Shown: positions 27,901 to 41,779, numbered from the stretch's first letter. The stretch: DNA of 64,000 nt from Seriola aureovittata (GCF_021018895.1 NC_079364.1:15802385-15866384); one strand, 5' to 3'. Notes: generated by a model from the sequence alone, not told the origin. A program made the numbers and translations.

Positions 27901-30720
27901 TGATTTAGCATATAATATAATGTTTAATGGGTTTACTTTTATATAGATTTACGTGTATGTATTTCATGGTAAGATCCCTTTGTTTGTCTTTGTTAGTCAT
28001 CATGTGATGAACAGTGGACAGGTTTTGTCATGGCTGCACTTTTTGAAACTAAAAATCAGGACATTTGCAAAACATTAGTGAGACAAATGGTCCCCACCAG
28101 ACAGCTAGTTATATTTATTTTGTGCTGTCCACAAGACAGAGCAGTCAGTCCTGACCAAGCACATCCATCGTGGGAGTAATGCATTGCTAACATTGTCCCC
28201 CTAATGTCCCTGAGCAATGTTTGAGGGGAATTTCAAAACAGCACATTTTGTTTTAATGGCCACTGACAGTATCTGCCTCTAACTGCACAGCCATAACAGA
28301 GTTGCCATCTATCAGAACTGACAAATTGGATAAATACATCTGTTTTTATTTTTCTCCGGAACAGACCACACAATAGTGTCTCTCTTAATCACATTTCCTC
28401 ACTCTATAGCAGGAGATACCAACAGTTATAGCTGCCACAAAACATTATCAAAGGACATTTGAAAAGAAAAAAAAAAGGTTTGGGGGCCAAAATGTGTCAT
28501 TGTTGCCCTATGGTATGAAATAATCTTCCAAAGCATTTAGACAGGAATCCTTATTTTTATAGTATTTTAATGCGCCATACTTGCATTATATGTTGGCTAA
28601 AACGATTACACAACGATACAACGTAAATTAAGTATTTGACAAAACAATCCCACCTCATAGTCCATTCAGTAGCTGTTCTGGAGCTTTCGATCATATCACA
28701 TAGTCTTCATCAGCAGATGCAGTTTGTCCAAATATCGTCAAAGGACATCTCATCAATGTCAACTTAAAAGTTGAGTTTGCAAGCTAAATCTTGACCTCAG
28801 AAACAACAATTGACAAAACCAACCAACCCAAAACAATGTTTATATCACTCATGATCTGTCACATCAGATTGTTTTGTTAACTGCCGTTTCCACGGTCAAG
28901 AATGAACATATGAAATGCAACTAAACTAACGTAATCAGCCAATTTAATTTGATTTTGAATTGTTTATACTTCTGTCAAAAAATATAACTTAAATCTGCTA
29001 AATTCTAATGATAAAACCTATAACTGGATGTGTGGGTTTTTTCATGTACTCTCCCATTGTTCATTCTTCGAATATAGTTCAGTGTATTTTTGAAGGTTAA
29101 GCGATGGTATGGCGTATATGTTTAATTAAATCAGTGCATGAAAGCCGATATAATCAAACCAGCCTTGTATTTCATTGAAAATTTAAGTCAACACATGAAA
29201 CAGATCTCAATTCTTAATTGAGTGAATATGTATATAGTATCATTACTAACCATTGGTCGTCAGCTGTCATACAGCACAAATCCAAAACCAAAAATACAGC
29301 TCCTGACAAAAAGAATGACACCTGTAACATTTATGCTTCTTTGTCATTATAATCATGCCTTTTATCATCTATGTAGTGAATTTCAATGAATTGAGGTGCA
29401 CTCAACACAAGAAAAAGCTGTCCTTGCTCAGACCCATGACCACATCCTGTGCATAGACTATGTGCAAATGGGGTTGTGTTTCAGTCGTAGAGGGATCTAA
29501 TGCATACGTCTGTAGACAGTATCGTGTGGTGTCATTGACTGAAACTATAGAGGCAATCTCTTCCAGCATGCAACATGTGTTATATGGCTCAAGTCATTTC
29601 AATTTTTTGAAGGAGACCAACAAAATGCAGGAAATAGCTAAATAGATTTTCCCTCATCATTTACTCGAGCAATACTACAGAAAACTATAAAAGATGTACG
29701 GTGTGATAAGAGATATAAAAGGTTTGAAAATGGAAATGTGTTTTACTTTTATATCTCTCTATTAATCCTACTGTGATATTGTAAACTGGGTTGTAAAACT
29801 AAATGCTGTATATTGATAAGATTCCTGGGGTTAAGATGTTTGTTTTAATTAATCCCTATACAGCTTGTCTTTTATTAAACTGGGCCGCTTCTTCAACTCA
29901 AGGTTAACCCTCTTTTCAGCATGAACACTAATACAGATTTACCATGCTAACAGCCATAAACTGTCAAGGGAGGAGTGGGTGATGCACAGAAACAGTTCAT
30001 AGTCCATTAGGGGTGTGATAATGGTTGGTGCATTAAATGTTTGCCCATGTGAATGTGCTGAAAATGTCAAAGCTTCATCTGGGACTGTCTGTTGTGATTT
30101 AATGCCATTGTCCCTTATCCCATCCCACATTAGCACTTATTGCTACATTCATACTGTAACTGTCTCACTGTTTTACAAGAACAAAATTTCCTGATGGTAG
30201 TGTTGGGGCCCAAGTCACCATTTTAATTATAGATTAATCTGGAGGCTAGAGGGGGAAGAGAATATGTTTTGCGTCAACAAATAATTTCCCTTAACCCACG
30301 GTGATTCGTATGCTGTAAATGTTAATGTGCAGTTATTGCTTTGACTGCACAAACACAGAGACGTGATAATACATTATACTGTAATAGCCAAATCCTACTG
30401 TATTCTATGCACACAGAAGTACACACAAACACACAGGTCTAGTGTGTTTTAAGAAGAGTTAGGAGACAGAGGGAAATAGTCAAATGGAGTTGGCTGACCA
30501 GTGTTGTTGGCAGGTGAGTTAAATCCCTGCAAATCTGTTTTTGAACACCTGGCAGAGATTGATGTTGGTCCTTCTCTTCAGCGTGTGTTTTTATCAGTAT
30601 CCCCAAGAGATTACTACTCAGATCATCAGCACATTGTATACTCAGCTGACTTCCTCCACCTGGGTTGATTCAAATGTGACAAAGAACTTTTCAAAATGAA
30701 CTTTTTCGCCACACTAGCTA
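21906..30720. other. Intergenic, no gene seen (8.8 kb)
   Basis: AT-rich sequence with no open frame over 90 codons and none resembling a known protein. There are short tandem words such as tcaatcagtcaatcagtc near 25957 and TA-rich stretches near 27600-27630 and 27870-27950. I see no RNA gene, exon chain or recognisable element. Confidence 0.65.
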
Positions 30721-30906
30721 ACACTTTGGTCCATGCTGAAATATCTACGATAGCTAGCTAACCAATTACTTTTCCTGACTTTTTTTCTAGCTCCACAAAC
30801 CTAATGACCAAATACCTGTAAATGTAATGACATTCTCATCAGCCTTAGCTGCGCTGTTTAATGCTCATTAGCAAATGTTACCATGGTAAATTAAGATGGT
30901 GAACAG
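30721..30906 (+). repeat. Dispersed teleost repeat R1, copy A (left part)
   Basis: Contains aatgaccaaatacctg, taatgacattctcatcagcc and ttaagatggtgaaca in the order typical of a common fish interspersed repeat with many gctaa/ttagc words. It stops abruptly at about 30906; the repeat's tail resumes near 31387. Confidence 0.65.
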
Positions 30907-31386
30907 GTAGTGTAGGGCATGTGAAGACAGCCCTGGGGGGACTCCTCCCCCAGCCAACCTCCTCATCAGGGCCAAGTTATTAAGAGCACCTTCTAGCTTC
31001 TTTCAGTCTCTTGCTGGTTCCTGTCTGTTGTGGCTGGTAGCATTGGCTGCAGCGGTGCCTCCTCATCCAGCTCTAGACCAGGTTATCCATAGTGGGCCAT
31101 TCATGCACCGTACCAGAGGTGGTTCACCTGCTGTCGTTTTGGTTTATTTTGCTTTATTTGGTTCATTTATTTAGTCGACCGGGTTGTTTTTTTGTTTTTG
31201 GGTTTTTTGTGGGTTTTTTAGTTCTGTTTGTTCTTTGTTAATTTGTCAATTTACTTGTGATTATTTGCTTTTGTATTAGCTTTTCTTTTTGCGGTGTAGC
31301 TGAGTGCTGCCAGGTTGGGAGGCTAGGCAACCCAGGTGAGGTCCCCCACACTTTATGCATGCAAGTAAGAGCACTGGGACACATAT
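30907..31386. mobile_element. Possible insertion splitting repeat R1
   Basis: About 480 bp of foreign-looking sequence lies between the two halves of repeat copy A. It is T/G-rich in the middle (31138-31290) with GC-rich ends. I do not recognise the family and see no clear terminal repeats or target duplication, so replacement or rearrangement is also possible. Confidence 0.3.
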
Positions 31387-31455
31387 TTGTGAGCATGTTG
31401 AAAGGCCCAAATAGACCCTCAAAGAGCTGCTAGCATGGCTGTAGACTCCTGTTGA
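31387..31455 (+). repeat. Dispersed teleost repeat R1, copy A (right part)
   Basis: The segment tgtgagcatgttg, then agagctgctagcatggctg and tagactcctg, is the end module of the same repeat whose left part ends near 30906. Confidence 0.6.
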
Positions 31456-34400
31456 AAGTGACTGCAGCAGGCAGTTATACAAAATTTTAGACATTTGTGA
31501 CTCAGCCGACCTGGTCTGGCAAGATGGCAACAAGAGAGATGATCAGAAACTCAGAGGTCCAGTTCCTCAGTAACTTGGATCCAGATGTACGTCACACTAA
31601 GGTTTATCTCGTGTGTTGTGCTCGGTGCAACTCTTTATCAGCTGTCTGACACACTTCAACTGGCACTCTCATGCCTTCAGTCACTGCTGCTGGGTTGTGT
31701 TTCGTTGGAGACAATTTATAGATCAAATTTCTGCTTACTTTGGACAACCAACCAGCAGGGATTCATTCTTATCTCAGTGAGCTTGGAGATGAAGACCAGT
31801 CCAAGTACTGAATTGCTGATACAGTAGGTGTGAGATTTCTGCAGTTCCCCACATCCTGGATTAAGCGTCTGTGCTTTTGGTACTTACTCCCTGACTGACT
31901 GAATGGATGAATGACAACTACCTTTACATGCCTTTGACTTCCCCCATTTCCCTGCTGTTATTTAATTTCAATTTTCGGAGCTCTCATTCCCTCTCGTGGA
32001 ATCAGGTTCTTGGTGTGGGTGTAGTGAAACATCATCCCAAAGAAAGGGTTCATGGTTTTGATGAGAAAATATGCAAAACATCAAAGAGATGCCACGTGTG
32101 AGTAAATATGAAATTGTAAAAGAACATGTGATACTTAATGTTCAGCAAAATTATCCACAAAACTAAAGGAACCATGATTGGTTTCTTCCCATGGTAAAAC
32201 AGACCAACAGATTAATGAGCAAGTGCTCACCTATTTTATAGAGCTTTTGATCAACAGGGCTGCTTCCTCCTCACTCAGTCTGTCTTTCAAAGAAGCAACT
32301 TTTTAAGAGCTAAATAAGATGTTTTTTTGGCAGTCAAGCTGTGCATTGGTCCAGTTGTTGATTCTTCCTGGCCCTTACATCAATGTTGTGATCAATGCCA
32401 TTGATTGACTATGTGGTGAAGAGCAGATGTGGAGCCAGCTCAATATGCTTTGTCCTGTCCATCTCCTCTATCACTATTCCCCAGCTTCTTTGACTGCTTG
32501 GCAGATTAGGTGTCGTTTTTAGTGGACAGACTGGCAATTCTTTGCAAGTGTGAGGGTGTAAAGCTGTACCGCACCATCCAAACAGGCTGATCTAATACAG
32601 CTTCACATATATTTGTTCATGTTGTTTTATTGAGCTGTTTGCCTGGACACAAGTATGCTGAATCTGAGTGAACAGCTGAAGTCCAACCCAAAAACTGGGA
32701 TGAAAATGGATAGTGACTGACAAAAACTGCACTGCCTTTGAACAGTGCATAACAGTTACATTGGGGAAATATTTAACACATTAAAGTGCTTCACAGACAA
32801 TGTCAGCCTCCTGGTCAAACACACTCATGATGTTAAAAAAGTATGTAAACAGGCGACTTGGAGTGGGAATGCTGTGGTTGCTCCAGGCTTTGTCATCCAC
32901 CTGAAATCATGCAGAGTTGGTGTTCTCAGGGGTCTGAGTAGTCAATGACCTGCACAGTTCACTCTGTGAAAACAAAAAAGACACTGCCAGGAGTGCATGT
33001 GGCATAAAGCAGCTCCATTCTGTGAGATATTGCTAATTGGTTTGAGAGATTGCTCTTTTTTTTTAATTTCACTTATGAGCTGCAGAAGTTACACAGTTCA
33101 GTGGAATCATGTAGCCAAATTACCATCAAATGTTATTCTATTTTTTTCTTAAATTATTATTAAACAGACACTATGGTTACAGTCTTCATCTCTGCTCAAC
33201 ACACACCATTAACAGTGAAAATCTTTTGTGTTGGCAGACGAACCATGTTACATATTAGATTATATCTTGAATATCTCTCTAGTGTTTTGTTCAGTAACAC
33301 ACACCAGTATGTCTTCATTCTTAACCTCTTGAACTCTGGTGTTCTACTTACTATGAAGTCAATATGTGAAAAAACAATGTTCCACACTGGCTCACATTTA
33401 TATGCTGCATGTCTGCTGATCTAGTATTTCATCTTGGCAATAACATTTTTGCATTACAAAATCTTTTACATCGTTCTTCTTTTGGTTCTAATGCATCAGA
33501 AGAAGAACCCAAGATGTTTCGTTCATCATTTTTACACAATTCTCCATAAATCTTTATTAGAGATGTAGGCCTATATATCAGTTGTGGTATCGTCAATTTA
33601 AGTAATGTTCTGTTAACTTGAACAATGCCTTTCTGCAAAGCATGTGGACAACTCACTTGAAGGAACAGCTTTCAAAGCTTACAACTGCATTAATACACAA
33701 TGCTAATGTAACAGAAGACTAAAAGCAACAAATTGTTCACAGTGATGGATCACACATCTCAAGCCAGTTTAATGTCTCTGCAAATTGGTTTAGTGTGGTG
33801 GTGTGCTGAAATGGATAATGGCTCTGTGGAAAGTAGGAAATCAATTTAAGTGTAAAAACTTGGTAGTATAGTGGTATATGCTTAGAAAGTTGGTCAGCAG
33901 TAACATAGAGAATACATAATGCTGCTGTATGATTGGTATACACCCTTTGGCACCAATGATCAATGTCCACATAGGCTGTGTTTAGATATAGTCTATGTTT
34001 TATACTCCACAATCTAAAGACGGGTGAATTTATCAGGAAAAAATCATTAGCTTAAAACTTCAGATTTTGAGAATTTATGTCATATCTTCTTCTTTCACTG
34101 GGTATGCAGCAGAGTATGTTATTTATCTTTTATTATTTCTCAAACAGGTTGTTTGAGGTCAAGGAGGACTCACAGTGACAAAGCAGAAGCCAGCTGGGAC
34201 AAGGTTGACCCATAGTCAGAAAGATCAGCAGCAGCAGCCTGCTGCGAATAATAAAACTTCACAGTGGAAAGTTTTCTTGAGACCATACGCGTTCTGTAGT
34301 TGATGTTGTCTGATGCGCATAGCTTATTAGGAGGCTTTTATGAGAACGAGGATGAGCTCATGTTGTTTGAAATTTCAATAGCCAGAAAACAGGGCTGCAC

Positions 34401-34860
34401 AACCATAACATTCAGTGGTATAACAGGCAATATTTGAAAATCATCATATTTGAACCTCTTTCGATCATGTGTTACACTATCCTTCCTCTCAATCAGCTAC
34501 AAAGTCAAACCTTTCAAAACAGAGATGGCTAAATCTTCCAAAATGTCATGTCTGTAAGTGAAGGAGCAGTACCTTGAAATTAATACCTTTGATCTTCAGT
34601 GACTTGCAGTGAGGTTTACCATCCTGCCATCAAAGAGCCTTGCAAGTGAAAAATGTTTGAACTCATGGATATGTCATTGAAAAGACACACTTTCACTGTT
34701 GACAGATTATTCATACAGTAATGAGTAATATTTCTGCTTTTTGCATCAAGTGTAGTAAAATGAATATTGAGCCACCAGAGGATCTTACTGCAAAGAAAGA
34801 ATACTTACAGAACACTACAACATCCCTAGTGTATATGGTAGGAAAATAGATTAAAGACTG
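31456..34860. other. Intergenic, no gene seen
   Basis: Open frames here (up to 91 codons) have no recognisable motif. The stretch 31500-32950 is slightly less AT-rich than its surroundings and may be old mobile-element sequence, but I could not match it to any family. Confidence 0.6.
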
Positions 34861-35470
34861 TAAATGTTAAAGGAAAACTGACATTTTGGGAAATACACTT
34901 TATTTGTGCAAAGATGATGGGACTGATATGAATTTCATCTCTGTGCAGCATTACAGTAATACCAAGGGCGTAGATTTGCATATGGACGATAGGGACATGT
35001 CCGTACCAATATTTTGGGAGGACAGTATTGTCCATACCAATATTTGAGTGAACTCGTTCACACTATGTTTGGAGCGCAGTTATATTTGAGTACAGGGGTA
35101 CAGGCTATGGTATGCTCCGACTACCCCACCAAATCATCCTGCGTCATCCCAAAATTTAAAAAAATTACAAAGAAGTAGGGATATTCAGTGTTTTTTCCGA
35201 CTATCAATATTTTGTTGTTTTTTTAACCATAATAAATAAATTTTGAAATGCCCTACTTTGGCTCTAATGCAGTTGTCTGTCTTCGGCATAGACTGTAGTC
35301 AGCACTCTGTTTTCTGGAGGAGTGTCCCGCACACAGCATCATCTGATTGGTTGGACGTCACGAGTAATAGCCTATCACGCTGACGGCTGCTGTGTCCACA
35401 GAGTCTCAGATTAGAGGGGCTGCAGGTGAAGAGCGGCGCTGCCTGTCGAAGGTAAGACAGCATACATCAC
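34861..35470. repeat. Dispersed teleost repeats and promoter-like segment
   Basis: Contains ctgacattttgggaaatac at 34877-34895 and gggacatgtccgtaccaat near 34992, both phrases I know from common fish repeats. From about 35320 the sequence is richer in GC (geminated gtgtcccgcac, gacgtcacgag, gagcggcgctgcctg) and ends in a good donor-like gaag|gtaaga at 35448-35457. This may be the 5' end of a degenerate DNA transposon rather than a host promoter. Confidence 0.45.
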
Positions 35471-35571
35471 TGAAGTTTTAATAAACATCACAATCCTCTA
35501 CGCTGAAGTTACAAGAAAACCACACCCTGATGAATAAGTTCATGTGTTGATCCAAGACACGCCGAGCTAAA

Positions 35572-35590
35572 GAGAGAGAGAGAGAGAGAA
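35572..35590. repeat. (GA)n microsatellite
   Basis: About nine GA units flanked by gctagc-type words. Confidence 0.85.
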
Positions 35591-36137
35591 GCTAGCGCTA
35601 ACTGCTAAGCTATAGTAACTAGCACGTCTGAATAGCATGTAAACAACAGCTTAATTAGTGAAAGTCGCTAATAGGAGCAGAGGACTGTGAGTACTGAAGC
35701 AGAACTAGTGTAAGTTTAAATGTACAGCAGGTAGTTAGTCACTGTGATGGATAAAACAATTGTGTTCGGACAGAGAAGCAATAAACGCTAGCAGTAAGGC
35801 AAACTCCAGAGACTGGAGACACACTACACTGATGTCAGCACGTGAGCACGTGAACGGCCCCTAACTACTGTCACTGAGTGAAAATGCCCTCACATAAAAG
35901 TAACTAAGTGACTCAGTTAAAATGTCTCTGAGTAAACATGTTACATTTTAAAAGGGGAGGGGTAAAACATGTTTATAGGGTGTTAACAATAATAATAATA
36001 TATGATAAAAATAAAGAGCATCTTTTGGCTGCCGTGGTGAATCGGTTCACAGGTGAGGACAGCACCAAAATCAAGCAATTAGTTCCAGTCAGGCATTTTG
36101 CAGTCTGTGCATACAACTAATAACATAATTACTAATA

Positions 36138-36790
36138 TACACTCAGTTGTCAGTTTATTAGGAACATCTAGATGAAACTGATGTAGTCTAATACAACAGT
36201 CCTGCAGTAAATGCTCCTTCCTGAAGGTTATAATGTTCAGTTTTTATTAAACTTGTTTTAAATGTTGTTGATTCAACTGTCTGATCATTTTTTAGGATGT
36301 ATGGAGATGTATCGCATTATACAGAGGTGGGAAAAAGCTTGATGCCACGACGAGAGTCCTTATGTGGTTATATGGTTGACAGCTTTAAAGAGTCCTCTTT
36401 GTTTCGGAGGGGTGGCGGGGTTGAGACTACCAATGTTGAGACTAAACCTATGCCCTTGAGTAAAACATGTTTACTCTAGTTTAGCCATGTATTTCAATCT
36501 CTCTGGACCATGGTTGGTATTAGATATGATATTCCTTAAACTGCTACACTGTTGCTTGCTGTGCTGTAATACCAAGTGCTGAAGTGGACACCACTTCATT
36601 TTCTGGAAAGTTAACCACAGGAACATGCTCCATTTTTTCCCAGAAAGGCATTTGAAAGAATTGCTGAATGGCAGATTGCAGTGAGTTACAGAAGCTGGTG
36701 GAACAGAGGTACACCTGGAGGTCGTTCTGACATTGGCTGTGTTGGTCTCTTCAGGTGGCATTGGTAAGCACACCCACGAAGCAGTCCTCT
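36138..36790. repeat. Dispersed teleost repeat (cactcagttgtcagttta type)
   Basis: It starts with actcagttgtcagtttatta and continues with taatacaacagtcctgcagt, ttgattcaactgtctgatca and gatgccacgacgagagtcc. I recognise this order of phrases from a widespread percomorph interspersed repeat. The 100-codon minus-strand open frame inside it (36471-36773) is probably not a gene. Confidence 0.6.
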
Positions 36791-37611
36791 TTTCCTTTGT
36801 CCTCTTTATTTATCCAATGTACATATAAATTTGTGTGTGTGTGTCTGTATGTGTGGTCTGTAAAAGGAAATATAATTTGTACTTGCAATAGCTTGTTAGT
36901 TTGCCAGCTATCTTATGGGACTTACTACGATTGCAACAACACAGTAGAATTTTGCTCCCCCACTTTCTATTATGCTCCTCCACTTTCTATAATTACCAGG
37001 TCGTTAGAATTACAGCAATTTGGGTCTTGTTTTTTTTTTTTTTTTTTTACTTGACTTGCATTTACATTTGCGTGACATGTTGTGCCTTTCGGGTACAGGA
37101 GAGGGGGTAACTAGGGTAACTATATAATTGTAAAGGAAAACATTAGAAAAGAAAAGTCCTTGGAACTTTGGAACTCATTTTCTTCAATGCTGTGAACACT
37201 GTAGCCTCTGTGAAAGTAGGTAGAGTTTTCATCAGAGATACAACGCTGCACAGCAACTTCGAGAATTAGAGACTGAGTCACCCAGCCAAACACGGAAGAT
37301 ATGAAGGACAAGGCAGATTGCTAGAGGTCCTTGGGTGCCTACAAGTTTCCTAGGAAGCTGAGGGACTGCAGGCTGGAAAAGACTGCACTATAAAAAAAGA
37401 GAAGTAAAAGGCTGAAACTGCAAAACACTGAGAACAACAAAAGAAGGTGATGGCATTTGCCACAAAGCTGGAGGGACTGGACAAATACAGTCTCTGTTAC
37501 TGAAAGACACCTGGACAAAGCTGGAGAGAGACAGGTGACCAAACCAAATCCCTGCAGAGAGGTGGAAGCACTTAAACATCATCTGAGAGATGTGACGTAT
37601 ATGTTCCAACA
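36791..37611. other. Intergenic, no gene seen
   Basis: Holds an interrupted GT run near 36830-36850 and a poly-T tract at 37030-37048. Nothing coding is recognisable. Confidence 0.6.
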
Positions 37612-38475
37612 TAAGGGCTGAACAATTAATCGCTTTTGCGATAATATAATATGATAAAATATGATTTTCTAACCGCAAAGGCTGCGATTACACTCTGTTC
37701 GCATGACATGCAAGCAACAATAGAGCAAGTGGCTAAAAGGGGAGCAACAACTTGGCACACTACACTTTGACCTGTTGTACAATGGCCTCAGGCTCAACAG
37801 AACCTGGCACTGTGGAAACTTTAGTGTCTAGGAGGAGCAGTACGTCGGTTGTGTGGAACTATTTTCACTTTTAAAAAAAGAAGGTTGTCATACTGGAGCT
37901 TTATAAAAATACAAGCTGAGAGTCACAGCAGAGCTGAAAACAGCAGTGTTTTTCACTACTACAACTGACGTGGTGAAGCCATACAGCGGAGCCCTATCAC
38001 AGTGTTATGATGCATTTCATTAATGAAGACTTCAACCTCAAGGCTCGCTACCTTCATACTGCCTACTTCCCAGACGACCACACAGTGGAAAACATTGCAG
38101 CCGGCCCAGGAGAGGGGCTTGCCAGCTCTCCATGAAGAGAACCATGTCTGCATAACGATGGACAATTTTATAGGCTTACATGGCTGTAAGTTAAACAAAT
38201 CAGTCAATATACTACTGTGATTGAAGTAGTTGAATAAAAATATGTAATTCATATCAATTCATGCATCATCTAATTTCATCATGACATATAGGCTTGGCCT
38301 ACAGGAAAGAACAGTTTATGTTTAATCTATCTAATATTGTGTTAGTCATAATATAGAATGATTTATTGCTTGTGCTTGTTGAATAATACAGAAGATAAGG
38401 AACTCTTAAATCGCAATTGCAATATTGGTTAAAAAAAAAAAAAAAAATTATAATTTGATTATTTTCCCAAATCGA
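37612..38475 (+). mobile_element. hAT (ZBED-like) transposon remnant
   Basis: The left edge reads aattaatcgcttttgcgata with the phrase accgcaaaggctgcgatta. The right part has aatcgcaattgcaatattgg and taatttgattattttcccaaa. These edges resemble a common fish repeat, and they flank a broken hAT transposase frame. The element carries an internal A17 tract near 38431-38447. Confidence 0.6.
37782..38185 (+). pseudogene. hAT-family (ZBED-like) transposase, broken
   Basis: A start-like ATG at 37782 opens a frame containing TSVVWNYFHF, the beginning of a BED zinc finger, which hits a stop after 31 codons. Further on, another frame has FTTTTDVVKPY, then MMHFINEDFNLKARYLHTAY followed by FPDDHTVENIA, and a third frame has HEENHVCITMDN. 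This order matches the BED finger, first catalytic Asp region and following segment of ZBED1-like hAT transposases. The bulk of the finger and the whole C-terminal dimerisation domain are missing, and there are frameshifts and stops, so it is inactive. Confidence 0.65.
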
Positions 38476-41400
38476 TGAACGTGTCATTAGATTAAGAAAA
38501 GACAGGACTGAGAGAATATTGAGAAAATGTGGAAACATAAGCATAAGTTGGAAATATAAGCAAAAAGAAAGAGGTGGGGAATCTTTAAGGAACAAATCGC
38601 CAAGCTGCGACAGTAAAAAGTAAAGTAGAAGGCATTTTACAAAGAAAAATTAAAAATTTGAGTAAAATTTCTCATCCTGCCTGATCTCAAGTCAGTCCTC
38701 CCTAAAACGTTTAGCTCAGCTCCGGGAAGGCCTGAAGGTCAGCATGTGTGAGTTACAAGTTACAGAACCACAAACTCCTCTCTGAAGTCATCCTCCTGAC
38801 TACATTGAAGAAAGACTCAATGTGGAAAAAATATTGTGCAATTTCATGAACTTGAAGAAGAAAAATGAGTAGTAAAAGGGAAGAGTCTGGCAGCATTTCA
38901 AGCACATGAAAAAGCCAGACTGTCCTCACCAGTAAAATTACACCAAAGTGGCCTATACTTAACAGTGTGGAGTTGTTTTCTACACGACCATCTTTCAACA
39001 ACTTTTAAGTATTTTTTCCCTCCAAAACCCAACCACTGGTTTAGAGATCAAAAAACATGTCGTAAGAATATATTTCTTTTAATATGAGTTGTTTTGGAAC
39101 GTGACAAACAAAATACGCTATACAGTTCAGTGCACTATTTCCTTTAGAAATTAATGTAACAAATTAAAACAAACCTTCAAAATTAAAAATACAGGACTGG
39201 ACCTGCACTCCCAACTTCACTGACACTGACTGACTATTTATTAATGTTTTATTCAGTTATTATTTGCTTGATTTGTTTCACTTGTTATATTATAAATAAC
39301 TCATTGTACTGTAAATACAAGACTAAAACAAGCCTATTTTCAATTACAATAATTTGATAAACACATGAAATTCTTGTTTTCCTGCTATGAATGAAGCTCT
39401 CTGATTACAGTATGTCGGTAGTTATAAGTCCATTGTATAAAATACCGGATTGGGAAGTTGAAGCAATGACAGGAGAAATGTTGCGGAGTGGTGATAACAC
39501 ATCTTTTCCCACATATCATACTGCTTCTTTCCTTTGCTTTTGTGTTCTTCAGCTATTCAGGCCTAGGCTTAGTGTTAAAAGGCGAAGTGTGATTTGTCTC
39601 CAGCAGCTGAAAAATCCATCCCTGAAGTTCTCTCTATTATACTCCCTCCAGCACAAACAGACCTCCACCTACGCCTAGCCTCATATTGATGTGTCTGACA
39701 TTTTAAAATGTTTGACTGACACTTCATCACAACTGCAGATTTTGTCTGAAGAGATTATGCCAATTTTTCAGGACACTGAGACGTGGAATATATTGTATTT
39801 GGACTAAGAGGTTTATTTAATGAAAATATACTGTTTATTCATTGACAAACTAATATTACTATCAGTTTAAGATGATTTATTATCAGAAGTTGTTATAATG
39901 CTTACACAGAAGCACCTTAGGACATCTCATTCAAAATCTGTCTTTGCATTTTCCATGGAGAGAACCTTTATTTCAAAACACTGACATATGGAAGAGAGGT
40001 GAGATGGAAGGGTGCACTCAGAGTGTATGGACATCTACAATCTACCAAAATATTTGCCCGACCTGAGCCTACCTGCTATGATTTAACCAAGCCATAAGAA
40101 ACTTTTCTTTTTCTTTTTTTTTTTTGGCAAGTTTGGCACACTACCCTGAACAATAACTCTTTTTCGAGGAACAAAATTAATAGATAATTAATAGACATAG
40201 TAAAGACTATTTGGTTTTGCAGCTTCAATACAAAATCTGCCCCAGGTATATTAAAAGTAATGGTGCATTAGAGTGTAGTTTATTTTAGACAGTTACAGCG
40301 GAAAGCTTTGATGTATGCCTTTGATCATTACAACTGAGCCAAAGTTTAATCTTGTGAAGTCCTTGTGAAATCCTTTGATAGGGAAATAAAGGAAAATAAA
40401 GCACTAGGTATTTTCTATTAATCACTGCCAATGCTACAGCTGTGTTTTTAAACTTGAATAAAGGAGTTGCCATGGGCTAAACACACTTTTCACAAGATTA
40501 ATTTCTTAAGTTGTGTTTTAATGAAAATCAACATAAAGTACAACCTCCTTCTTGAACTAATCTGAATTCTGTACACTTACAGACACAATATAATATCCTG
40601 ACATATTTTCTTTTCCCTTATGCAAATGCACAATTAATGATGCAGAAGTACACCTTTTACTTAAAAAATATGGCATATATCAAGCAAGTAGAAGTTTGTT
40701 GTCTAACAGTTTGAAAAGACAGTAAGCCAGGTTCATCCTTCATTGATGTTATGTAACTTTAAATTACAAGCTAAGTTAATGAAACTTTCCACAAGCCATA
40801 TGTTATATGTCTTTTGTCTCATAATTAACAGTAATTTCACGTTTAAATTGGAAAATGATTGTGTTATGAAGGGAAATGTTTATAGGAGCCCTTGCAGTGA
40901 GACACTAATGTGTAACGTATCACGCACTAAAATATTGATCAGTTATCTATGTGAGTATTTTACGCCTGTATCAGACAAGACATAGTACAGAGATGACAGG
41001 AATGGAAGGGAGAGATAGGAATGTCATGCAACAAAGGCTCCTGGCTAGCCATGAACCAGAAATCCATTAATATGTTTTAACCCTCAGGCTGCCAGGGCAT
41101 CCTACTTTTTTATGTAAGTGTATATACAGTTTGTAGGTCCCCATGTATATAATGATTAAAAATGTGTAATTAGTTGCACAGTTTAAAAAAACTATGGGTG
41201 TCAAATGGGTTCTGGTGAATGAAAGAAACCAAAAGAAAATTTGCTAGTTCTGCTTTTTATACACACAGACACACATTGATCAATATAGTAGCAGTTTTCT
41301 CACACTGTGGTGTGTGTGTGTGTGTGTGTGTTTTATTGAGTTTCACCATGGATACAGCAGATATTTCCAGTGGCTGTGAATCATTTTGTCAGCTAAATGA

Positions 41401-41779
41401 GTTGTCTGATAATTAGGGTTACTGCATCATCATGCAGCCATTGGTCAGTGGCTGACAACTCCATCTCTCACATTCCTGTCTCATTCCCATTGAAGTCTCT
41501 TTCCACTGTGACTTGTCGATCATTATTTTTTTCAAAACTGACTTAATGAGATTATTCTCTGAGAATTTTGAGATAATAATTTCACCAATTTAGAAAAAGT
41601 AATTTTTCTTCCATGAAAACTTTCTCAAAGAATAATCTTAAATCAGAAAAACGGGGAAACATTTATTTTCCTGTGAATGCATTACACTTCCATTTGATCA
41701 GTAATTTAGAAAGCTGACAACATCATGTTATTCAATACTGATCTGTTGATGCTTATTTTGAGCCTGTAGGAGCACACAG
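38476..41779. other. Intergenic, no gene seen
   Basis: AT-rich, with a short interrupted GT run near 41308-41330 and a T tract near 40115-40125. Open frames up to 95 codons match nothing I know. Confidence 0.65.
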
